Shown here piece after piece: positions 1 to 6,741 of a DNA stretch of 9,433 bases (position 1 is the stretch's first letter; each line of letters begins with the position of its first letter). The position numbers and the translations under genes are program-made. The DNA is from Azonexaceae bacterium. GTDB taxonomy: Bacteria > Pseudomonadota > Gammaproteobacteria > Burkholderiales > Rhodocyclaceae. The stretch lies in the NCBI GenBank assembly GCA_009469665.1, contig SSTB01000036.1:1-9433 (forward strand). Direction: 5' to 3'. Below the pieces are notes generated by a model that had not been told where the DNA came from, did not search any database, and saw only the letters and a program-made list of their open reading frames with translations.

Positions 1-1842
<1,842 letters not shown>

Positions 1843-1933
1843 TGACGGTTTGCGGCCAAGCGAGGTACGGCTGGACCACGAACGCTGACCAGACAAAACT
1901 GGGAGATTCCGCTGAGCAGCAAGGGGATTAAGC

Positions 1934-1963
1934 AAAACGCCCAACCGAGAGGGGTTGGGCGTT
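1934..1963 (-). terminator. Intrinsic terminator, probably the original tRNA-Phe terminator
   Basis: A perfect 11-bp stem, AACGCCCAACC (1936-1946) with GGTTGGGCGTT (1953-1963), closes a 6-nt loop. On the minus strand it is followed by TTTT, so it is oriented to stop leftward transcription. The + strand side has no T-run. It lies two bases outside the left attachment repeat. In an empty site it would therefore sit 6 nt after the tRNA-Phe CCA end. This relocation by the insertion is inferred. Confidence 0.8.
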
Positions 1964-1964
1964 G

Positions 1965-1982
1965 GATTCTGGTGGCAGTCGC
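1965..1982. repeat. Left attachment-site repeat (distal att)
   Basis: GATTCTGGTGGCAGTCGC matches the tRNA-Phe 3' end at 9293-9311 over its whole length apart from one missing C. It is in direct orientation to that copy. It marks the far junction of the integrated element and carries a truncated, non-functional tRNA 3' end (CCA plus part of the acceptor stem). Confidence 0.85.
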
Positions 1983-2205
1983 TCTATCAAACAATAAGCC
2001 GTATAGCTCTTAGCACAATGGTTCTTATTTTCGCGATTGTCTAGTTACCCCCAAAGTTACCCCCAGCGGGGCCTCGCCAGAAGGTACTTCGACGATTTTA
2101 TTGCGCCAAGTTCGGAAATTTTCGCCTAAAACTTGATCGCCGCAAACCGGCCATTTGCTCCCGTCCTGCAAGGAAAATTGAGGCGTAACGGCCAAGGGTA
2201 GGCCA
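1983..2205. other. Non-coding left end of the element
   Basis: Between the left attachment repeat and the first promoter I see no convincing gene. The stretch is AT-richer than the host kinase gene and contains the two arm-type repeats described separately. GGCCATT occurs twice (2149-2155 and 2201-2207). This is the expected position for integrase, host-factor and excision-factor binding. Confidence 0.5.
2043..2065 (+). repeat. Arm-type integrase-site repeats, left end (two copies)
   Basis: AGTTACCCCCA occurs at 2043-2053 and again at 2055-2065, a 12-bp period that places both on about the same face of the helix. The same sequence in the same orientation recurs at the right end (9162-9194). 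Repeats shared by both ends, inside the att cores, are what arm-binding integrases with an N-terminal DUF4102 domain recognise. The binding role is inferred. Confidence 0.7.
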
Positions 2206-2232
2206 TTGGGCGAGAAATTTCAGTGGTATAAT
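2206..2232 (+). promoter_or_regulatory. Promoter with extended -10
   Basis: TATAAT at 2227-2232 is preceded by TGG (2224-2226), an extended -10 element. A weak -35 (TTGGGC, 2206-2211) lies at a short 15-nt spacing. Transcription would begin near 2239. That leaves a short leader before the GAGAGG ribosome-binding site (2251-2256) of the next gene. Confidence 0.6.
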
Positions 2233-2258
2233 TGCACCAGAATAAAGCGTGAGAGGCT

Positions 2259-2456
2259 ATTTATGGCGTCTACGCAGTGCGGCTCGCAAACGGCGAAAAA
2301 AGTCGTCATTTCGTTGGCAGCTACGAAAACGAGTCTGAAGCCAAGCATCTGGCTAATTGCTTCACCCCTGGAAATGCCGACTACGCATACGTCAAGGATT
2401 TCGATCAGGGCACAATCTTTTTATTCGCCGCCCTGACTATTGCGAAGCGCCCCTAG
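2259..2456 (+). CDS. Small unknown protein with an anomalous start (ATT, or frameshifted)
   Basis: I do not recognise the family. The frame ending at the TAG at 2454-2456 encodes about 65 residues with protein-like composition: VYAVRLANGEKSRHFVGSY, an acidic/Ala stretch resembling a helix, then a hydrophobic TIFLFAALTI end. It has no ATG. The in-frame candidates are ATT at 2259 (2 nt after GAGAGG) and GTG at 2277 (no ribosome-binding site). A well-placed ATG at 2263 (6 nt after GAGAGG) opens a different frame, ending at 2436, whose product is a Ser/Thr/Pro-rich string typical of a shadow frame. Either a rare ATT start is used or a one-base indel has separated start and body. The strong upstream promoter supports a real gene here. 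An open stretch continues after the TAG in the same frame (AQQPDTGLPEHRQNEAYS), so the 3' end is also uncertain. Confidence 0.5.
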   Translation: MYGVYAVRLANGEKSRHFVGSYENESEAKHLANCFTPGNADYAYVKDFDQGTIFLFAALTIAKRP

Positions 2457-2777
2457 GCCCAGCAGCCCGACACCGGCTTACCCGAGCATCGGCAGAATGA
2501 AGCATACTCGACTCGCCTTGCTTAACAGGTCGAATGCGAAAGTAGAAACGCACCGTCTGCTAAGGATGGAGCAATGTGATGTAATTGCCAGAAAGCGCTT
2601 TCGTTTCGGCCATCTTGGTATATGCAGCATGCGCACCTAGACCTCAGCGATTGCCGCCGCCAAGTCCACACCGCAAAAATGAAACCATCTCGCCATGCGA
2701 AACCGCTGCCCGCAATGAGCGCGGCAATGACAACGAGAGTGTTCGCAAGGCTCTTGCCGCAACCAAATAAGCGAACC
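2457..2777. other. Gene-poor stretch, possibly decayed coding sequence
   Basis: No confident gene lies in this 320-bp stretch. Short open frames on the + strand (for example 2585-2770, ending NDNESVRKALAATK) have locally protein-like composition. They lack ribosome-binding sites and good starts, and switch frame with neighbouring fragments. This pattern fits an eroded gene better than an active one. The minus strand is open across part of it, but that frame runs into the well-supported gene at 2792-3100. Confidence 0.35.
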
Positions 2778-2791
2778 AAAGGAGAAAATGT

Positions 2792-3100
2792 ATGCAAATC
2801 ATGCTCCGAGTAACGGCGAGCGATTTCTGCGCGGGAGCCGTCTTCGAAGATAGCGAAGACTTTCATTTCATATGCACCAAGGCCGCGCCGAAACTGGGCG
2901 CACTGCTCAATATGGACTTAGAGAAGGCCACTCGTCGTTGCAAGATGATGGGGTGGGAGACGGAAGAAACCGTAATCGTCCCGGAAGTCAGATTCCTTTT
3001 TGATTGGAATCAGCTTGATAAAGGGACGGGGCCAATCCGAGGCAGGTTGGTCGAAGTGCCAAACCGGGAACACCAAGCTCTGTTGGATCAAACGGAATAA
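2792..3100 (+). CDS. Unknown 102-aa protein
   Basis: I do not recognise the family. The start is well defined: AAAGGAG at 2778-2784 sits 7 nt before ATG 2792. A second ATG at 2788 overlaps out of frame and is too close to the ribosome-binding site. The protein is soluble and mixed alpha/beta, with no signal peptide or membrane segment. Visible pieces are an acidic N-terminal third (VFEDSEDFHFICTK), a basic helix (LEKATRRCKMM) and a C-terminal part rich in Val, Arg and Asn. Three cysteines are scattered and do not form a zinc-binding pair. It converges on the payload operon, with about 146 bp between the stop codons. Confidence 0.7.
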   Translation: MQIMLRVTASDFCAGAVFEDSEDFHFICTKAAPKLGALLNMDLEKATRRCKMMGWETEETVIVPEVRFLFDWNQLDKGTGPIRGRLVEVPNREHQALLDQTE

Positions 3101-3246
3101 TCGGCGGCTGGGACAACCAAACAAACGGCGCAATGCCAAGTCTGGAGGCGTTCGCCGAATTTCGTTATTTCAGGTTACCCCCTCAAGAGTAATGCTGTGC
3201 CATTTTGTGTCGCAATAGAGGCTTGGCTATTTCGAAGTTACGAAGA
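3101..3246. other. Convergent intergenic region
   Basis: This region separates the 102-aa gene from the end of the payload operon. I see no clear intrinsic terminator for either side. It holds a solitary GTTACCCCC (3174-3182) identical to the core of the arm repeats at the element ends. Confidence 0.4.
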
Positions 3247-4134
3247 TCAGCCTACCTTTGGGAACAGCTTCTTAAACCTGCCATTATTCATAAGCCGTTT
3301 CTGGAGCTTTTCTCGCGTTTCCTCTGGAAGGTCAGGAGCAACTTTCTGGAGTTCTCTGCGAATCTCTTCTATGGCGCGCTCGAAGGCAGGTCTTGGCCTG
3401 TGCTGCTCAAGCTCCTCCAGAAGAGCAGTGTCGATCGCCACACCCGCAGCTGTCGCCGGTTTTAGCAGCACATCATCAATCCAAGTTAGACCAACCCCAA
3501 TTTGCCCTTCTCCGCAACAATCTACAAACTGTGCTAGCAACTGCGCTACTTTCTCTTTGCCCCCAGGCATATCAAGCCAGTCTGGAGTTGCAGGCCGGTT
3601 GTACAGATTGCCAAGCAGCCATCCAAGTTTTGCTTGGAACTCAGGCGTCAATCGCCCCGTGCGCGAGCGCGTCAGCAATGCATAGTGCTCGCTCTTAAGT
3701 GCAACTGTAACGCGCAGCATTGCGACCGCTGGTTCGCCGATCCCCAAGTCTGCATCTTGGTTCAAAAAGAACAAGCCAATTGCTTGCTCGTTCTGATTAA
3801 AAAGACGCTCAAAGAGTTGCTTTACCTCGCCCTTCTTGCTGGCCGCAAACCTCCCCGGGCCTAGTGGTACTGCGACATTGCTGACGAGCTTCCATAGAAC
3901 TTGAGAAAGCGGACGAATGACCGCCAGAGAGATATAACCCGCTTTGGGGCTATCCTTTCGGCGCACCAGGTCACATGACTGACTGGCAACCATGAACCCC
4001 AGGTACTTCTCACTACAAAAATGAGCATGGACCTGACTGAACAGGGCTTTCAGTTCCTTTGAAGGAAGAAGGATATCGCCCTGCTCGAGATCCGAGTCTT
4101 CAGCAAAGTTACAATAGGTCCAGTGAGCCGGCAT
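3247..4134 (-). CDS. Unknown 295-aa protein with QGDI and SQSCDL motifs (payload gene 3)
   Basis: This is the last gene of the three-gene operon, starting 24 nt after the 63-aa gene. ATG 4134 has GGAG 10 nt upstream. The N-terminal half carries LEQGDILLPS (residues 16-25), then GFMVASQSCDLVRR (46-59) followed by AGYISLAVIRPL (65-76). This QGDI...SQSCDL...RPL arrangement looks like a conserved family of hypothetical proteins, with the Cys-Asp of SQSCDL the most likely functional residues. A middle segment (RTGRLTPEF...GWLLGNLYNRPATPDW, about 159-186) looks like a second conserved block. The C-terminus (about 236-285) is charged and helical, possibly coiled coil. There is no membrane segment, signal peptide or nuclease/ATPase signature. 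Base composition is visibly more AT-rich than the integrase or host kinase. A defence or stress role is inferred from context only. Confidence 0.8.
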   Translation of the reverse strand: MPAHWTYCNFAEDSDLEQGDILLPSKELKALFSQVHAHFCSEKYLGFMVASQSCDLVRRKDSPKAGYISLAVIRPLSQVLWKLVSNVAVPLGPGRFAASKKGEVKQLFERLFNQNEQAIGLFFLNQDADLGIGEPAVAMLRVTVALKSEHYALLTRSRTGRLTPEFQAKLGWLLGNLYNRPATPDWLDMPGGKEKVAQLLAQFVDCCGEGQIGVGLTWIDDVLLKPATAAGVAIDTALLEELEQHRPRPAFERAIEEIRRELQKVAPDLPEETREKLQKRLMNNGRFKKLFPKVG

Positions 4135-4158
4135 CTGCTCGGCGCTCCAACTGGTCGA

Positions 4159-4350
4159 TTAGCTCTTTAGGCCGAGAGAAGGACGTGTAGTCATCCGTAC
4201 CGTAACTGAACCGGTTTGCTTTGTAGTTGTGATTGTCCGGATGCTAGGCACCGATACAGAAGACTGTGTCACCTCGAAACCACCAACTTTGCCCACCGTC
4301 GCGGTCTGATATCGAGCTTCGCTTATTTTGCTCGTTGCCTTGCTAGTCAT
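4159..4350 (-). CDS. Unknown 63-aa Ser/Thr-rich protein (payload gene 2)
   Basis: ATG 4350 overlaps the end of the upstream gene by 8 nt (GGTAATGACTAG contains both the start and that gene's TAG). GGGGAAGG lies immediately upstream, so translation is almost certainly coupled. An upstream in-frame start (4371) would extend the overlap and is less likely. The product is basic and dominated by Ser, Thr and Val (for example SVSVPSIRTITTTKQTGSVT), with alternating residues that suggest beta strands. It has no cysteines and no membrane helix. I recognise no family. Its conserved wedge between the two larger genes suggests a small partner subunit, which is inference. The AT-rich composition matches its neighbours. 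Confidence 0.65.
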   Translation of the reverse strand: MTSKATSKISEARYQTATVGKVGGFEVTQSSVSVPSIRTITTTKQTGSVTVRMTTRPSLGLKS

Positions 4351-4981
4351 TACCTTCCCCGCCCTCTGCATTTTGTACTTTCATGGTCGATAGCAAAGTC
4401 TGAGAGATGCTGAAAAATTCGTTCGCCCTCGCCAGCCATTGCTGCAACTCTTGATGTTGCGGCGACTCCAGATTGAAGTTGAAATTCAATTTGCTGTCTG
4501 TTTCATCCCCATAACTAAGCTCAATATTCACTTCGCCAGGATGAAGGAGAAGAGACCTCGAAACGGCGCGCCTCTTAATAGTGTGGCCTGCATCGGAAAG
4601 AGCATCGTCCAAAGAGCAACCAATTAAATCCCACAGGTCGTCCGGGATGTCGGAGAGTCTGTAACGAACATTGATTCCTGCTGCAGCGAGGGGCGTTTCT
4701 GGAAGCGACGCAAGTGCTCGCACACCTATTTCTCCGGCCTTGAGTAGCGACGGTAGATCTAGCACTTCCGTGGAAATTTCAAGCATACTGGACGACGGAA
4801 CCACGATCAGGCCATCGTGGCGTACCCGGAAGGGTGCTAAGCGATCTATGGCTACATCTACTTCAATAGTCGCTTGGTCAGGCAACTGAAACAAGCGCCT
4901 TCTTATTCCATCTGGCGTAAGGATAGCCACGTTCCACGCACCGACGATTACAACATTCCATCCGAATGGTACTGCGACCAT
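4343..4981 (-). CDS. Unknown 212-aa protein (payload gene 1)
   Basis: This is the first gene of the operon. I chose ATG 4981 because AGGGT (4990-4994) lies 8 nt upstream. A GTG at 5020 adds 13 residues but has no ribosome-binding site and sits almost on a TACAAT -10-like box. The N-terminal part (residues 8-20) is hydrophobic (WNVVIVGAWNVAIL), more like buried strands than a membrane span. Blocks that look conserved are LAPFRVRHDGLIVVPSSSMLEI (split over 48-69) and RALASLPETPLAAAGINVRY (88-107). Then come a helical segment around PDDLWDLI and a strand-rich NIELSYGDETDSKLNFNFNLE (152-172). The last 40 residues are helical with a Gly/Glu-rich tail. No catalytic motif is evident, so I give no function. 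It may form a complex with the coupled 63-aa and 295-aa products. Confidence 0.78.
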   Translation of the reverse strand: MVAVPFGWNVVIVGAWNVAILTPDGIRRRLFQLPDQATIEVDVAIDRLAPFRVRHDGLIVVPSSSMLEISTEVLDLPSLLKAGEIGVRALASLPETPLAAAGINVRYRLSDIPDDLWDLIGCSLDDALSDAGHTIKRRAVSRSLLLHPGEVNIELSYGDETDSKLNFNFNLESPQHQELQQWLARANEFFSISQTLLSTMKVQNAEGGEGND

Positions 4982-5022
4982 ATCCAAGCACCCTAAAAAA
5001 CACAGTTGGTAGCTAGCCACGG

Positions 5023-5028
5023 ATTGTA
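5023..5028 (-). promoter_or_regulatory. Possible -10 box of the payload operon
   Basis: TACAAT on the minus strand lies 42 nt before ATG 4981, giving a sensible leader length. No convincing -35 box is found at 16-18 nt. The call is therefore weak, and the operon may also be read from the backbone transcript. Confidence 0.3.
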
Positions 5029-5053
5029 GCGGAAAAGATCCCCGGTGGCGGCG

Positions 5054-5215
5054 TCAGTCCGAGCTGGGGTCGGCATGCTGCTTTCCAGTATCTGCGGCAC
5101 ACTTGTTCAGCCACATCGCCAGTCTTCGTAGCAATTGCCGCGTGCCGCCCTTGAATGCATTTGCGATTCCCGAGCCCTACTTCCCGGAGACTTCTGCCCC
5201 GTCGATTCCTCCCAT
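5054..5215 (-). pseudogene. Small backbone gene interrupted by an in-frame amber codon
   Basis: ATG 5215 lies 13 nt after the zinc-ribbon gene, with AGGG 8-9 nt upstream. The frame reads MGGIDGAEVSGK, then TAG at 5177-5179 (codon 13). It then continues without interruption as GSGIANAFKGGTRQLLRRL, followed by AMWLNKCAADTGKQHADPSSD and a TGA at 5054-5056. The downstream 40 residues have clear protein-like composition, with a basic amphipathic helix (RQLLRRLAMWLNK). One base change (TAC or TAT to TAG) would explain the break, giving GKYGSG. It could be a recent nonsense mutation, a suppressed codon, or re-initiation at ATG 5113 to give a 20-residue product. I do not know the family. The bases and frame are seen directly. 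That it was once one gene is inference. Confidence 0.55.
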
Positions 5216-5228
5216 GCCCTGCACCCTG

Positions 5229-5852
5229 CTAGATATTCTCGATCCCCATCAACTTCGACGCCACAAGTACGATGACCCGATCCTTTTCCACCTCGATTTC
5301 CTCAATCCTATGCACCGCCCGCGAGAACGTTCGCCAGTGCATCCGCTGGGGCTTCTCCCAGCCGTTCCATTCCTCCCCCCCATCGGCTAATCGTCGCTCG
5401 ATCTTCAATTGCTTTCGCCAGAGACGCCCCATGGTGTTCAGGGACTGGGAGGAATAGGCAAGATTGAGGCAACGACGGCAGGCGAAGTCCGCGCCACCGA
5501 AGTACAGGACCGCCGCCCGTCTCCAACAGCGGGGGCAGCGAAACCAATGCCTTGTCCCGCCGAAATTGCAGGGCGTCTGGGTGACGCTGATTGGGCAGAA
5601 AACATTTCTGGACTCCTTACCGTAGGGAGTCCATTGATAGGACAGAACGACGCGCACGGGGTCGGTCTGGGTTTCAATGCCTATCGATGCAATCTGCTCG
5701 CCATTGCCATTGGTCCATTGCCAGCCAAACAACTGGTGCGTCCCGAGACAGCCGAATCGTGCCAGCTTTCTGATATCCAAGGGCTTTGCGCTTTCCGTCC
5801 GCCTCTTCCAGCCAGGACGCCCCGCACCATACCGCATTCCACCTGTACCCAT
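5229..5852 (-). CDS. Zinc-ribbon protein of mobile elements, function unknown
   Basis: ATG 5852 has TGAGG 6 nt upstream and gives 207 residues beginning MGTGGMRYGAGRPGW, which I recall as a typical opening for proteins of this kind on proteobacterial integrative elements. A four-cysteine zinc ribbon is plain: CPRC (106-109) and CRRC (125-128), separated by 15 residues. It is preceded by TQTPCNFGGTRHWF and followed by LNLAYSSQS and a basic helix (WRKQLKIERRL). The C-terminal half is charged and helical. Nucleic-acid binding is likely, and its exact role (replication, transfer or regulation) is unknown. The frame stays open upstream to a GTG at 6041, and the extra 63 residues have protein-like composition. 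A longer form is therefore possible, though that GTG lies inside the palindromic cluster without a good ribosome-binding site. Confidence 0.8.
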   Translation of the reverse strand: MGTGGMRYGAGRPGWKRRTESAKPLDIRKLARFGCLGTHQLFGWQWTNGNGEQIASIGIETQTDPVRVVLSYQWTPYGKESRNVFCPISVTQTPCNFGGTRHWFRCPRCWRRAAVLYFGGADFACRRCLNLAYSSQSLNTMGRLWRKQLKIERRLADGGEEWNGWEKPQRMHWRTFSRAVHRIEEIEVEKDRVIVLVASKLMGIENI

Positions 5853-6034
5853 TAGGTGCCTCACAGAAATCGAAATCATCAGCGAACTCTCACGTGCTTT
5901 TTGCGCCTTCGATCCGCCGTAAAATCCATGGCACAAGGCTTTGACGCGTTTTGTTGCCGCGAATTTTCCGCGCGCCTTGTTCTCCCGTATTTCAGCGTCA
6001 AAGTAGTCGCCTCGGGCGTATATGGTATTTCTAG

Positions 6035-6166
6035 ATAGCACTCCACCAGATGGAGTAGAGGAAGGCCAAAATTCCCCCGCATAGCACCAGCAGGTGGAGT
6101 AGTAGTGCCTCTCCCTACTCCACGACGTGGTGCTATCCGGTCGGCACTACTCCACCGCATGGAGTA
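6035..6166. repeat. Cluster of palindromic repeats with constant ends and variable centres
   Basis: Four related units occur. Unit 1 is 6035-6058 (ATAGCAC, variable, TGGAGTAG). Unit 2 is 6081-6102 (ATAGCACC, AGCAG, GTGGAGTAG). Unit 3 is 6115-6136, the same 22-nt design inverted with centre GACGT. Unit 4 is 6148-6166, TACTCCA-CCGCA-TGGAGTA, a perfect 7-bp stem with 5-nt loop. Units 2 and 3 together form a large inverted repeat with 22-nt arms matching at 18 positions and a 12-nt loop. The cluster covers the end of the initiator-like gene and the leader of the zinc-ribbon gene. It is a candidate replication-origin or operator array, or a processing structure. Confidence 0.75.
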
Positions 6167-6597
6167 AGCCTCGCGTTTTTGCCGATGGGTGGCAGGGGAT
6201 CGTTGAAGCGATACGCACCACGCGGGAACGCTGCCGGTGCCATATCCAACTTCCCGCCGCAGGGGTCCAAAGCGCACCACGTGACCGCGTACAGACTTGC
6301 CTTGTTGGGCCTCGCCCCCTTCCGGGTTTCCACGATCAAGCCGAGGTCCAATAGTTCGCGCTTGGCCTTCGTCAATGTCGTCTCGGACCGCCAGCCCCGG
6401 AGACTCATGGTTTTCCAGCAGGCTGCCAGATCGCCATTGTTGTCGCCGCGATACTGCATCGCCAGATCGATGAGCAGCATTCGGGCGTAGGGACTGGCCT
6501 TCACGTAGGCTTGGGATTGAAGGACCGACAAAGGAAGGCGCAGAAACGCCCCCTTGTCGGCCTTGTACCGGGCCTCGCTCCATTTGCGCCGGGCCAT
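6133..6597 (-). CDS. Winged-helix, replication-initiator-like protein of integrative elements
   Basis: A 154-aa soluble basic protein opening MARRKWSEARYKADKGAFLRLP. Residues about 20-110 look like a winged-helix fold: PLSVLQSQAYVKASPYARMLL, then DLAMQYRGDNNGDLAACW, then a recognition-helix region RGWRSETTLTKAKRELLDLG, and a wing ending KASLYAVTW. This resembles the helix-turn-helix domains of phage and plasmid replication proteins, and I recall similar proteins near AlpA and zinc-ribbon genes on proteobacterial elements. The start lies 3 nt after the preceding stop (TGACCCATG), indicating translational coupling, since no strong ribosome-binding site is present. The tail (LTPCGGVVPTG) is encoded by one of the palindromic repeats, and the stop codon sits inside the repeat cluster. 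A DNA-binding maintenance role is likely. Replication initiation itself is inference. Confidence 0.75.
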   Translation of the reverse strand: MARRKWSEARYKADKGAFLRLPLSVLQSQAYVKASPYARMLLIDLAMQYRGDNNGDLAACWKTMSLRGWRSETTLTKAKRELLDLGLIVETRKGARPNKASLYAVTWCALDPCGGKLDMAPAAFPRGAYRFNDPLPPIGKNARLTPCGGVVPTG

Positions 6598-6600
6598 GGG

Positions 6601-6741
6601 TCAGCTTTCGAGAATGCGCCGCACGTAGCAATAGACACCCCACAGTTCGCACAAACCCATGCCAGCGAGGTCGGCAGTTACCCCAAGCCCTTCGACACGA
6701 TGGATAAGGCTACAGAGGTCTTCCAGCCAGTTTTCACGCAT
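6601..6741 (-). CDS. Unknown 46-aa protein of the backbone operon
   Basis: ATG 6741 follows a strong ribosome-binding site (CAGGAGGT, 5 nt upstream), one of the best in the window, which makes this short gene credible. The product begins MRENWLEDLCSLIHRVEGLG and continues with a second helix around LCELWGVYCYVRRILES. It is probably two amphipathic helices, with Leu, Trp and Cys on one face. It overlaps the 3' end of the HTH gene by 8 nt and stops 3 nt before the initiator-like gene, so it is locked into the operon. No family or function is recognised. Its size and position suggest an accessory or regulatory partner of its neighbours. Confidence 0.75.
   Translation of the reverse strand: MRENWLEDLCSLIHRVEGLGVTADLAGMGLCELWGVYCYVRRILES

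Noticed and set aside
1983..2066. Partial second tRNA gene at the left end
   Set aside because: Only the 18-nt att repeat matches tRNA-Phe. The adjoining sequence does not fold into the remaining arms.
2440..2640. Plus-strand small gene of 66 codons
   Set aside because: It has no ribosome-binding site and overlaps the end of the better-looking 2259-2456 frame. Its composition is basic without recognisable structure.
2522..2866. Minus-strand open frame of 114 codons near the left end
   Set aside because: It overlaps the well-initiated 102-aa gene on the other strand, has no ribosome-binding site, and its composition is not convincing.
3197..3685. Plus-strand open frame of 162 codons opposite the 295-aa cargo gene
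   Set aside because: The Ser-rich low-complexity product, lack of a ribosome-binding site and full antisense overlap with a motif-bearing gene make it a shadow frame.
5054..5215. Genome-wide amber reassignment (for example pyrrolysine) as explanation for the in-frame TAG
   Set aside because: Several well-supported genes here, including the integrase, the AlpA-like gene and the zinc-ribbon gene, end in TAG, so TAG works as an ordinary stop.
6035..6166. CRISPR array
   Set aside because: The repeated parts are the outer ends of palindromes with 5-9 variable central bases. The units occur in both orientations and at irregular distances. There are no 25-40-nt spacers and no cas gene.
5879..6652. 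Long minus-strand open frame (257 codons) across the initiator-like gene and the repeat cluster
   Set aside because: It overlaps the better-supported 154-aa gene in another frame, is rich in Arg, Gly and Pro, and has no ribosome-binding site. Only the part beyond 6133 is unexplained, and that part is shared with the zinc-ribbon extension frame.
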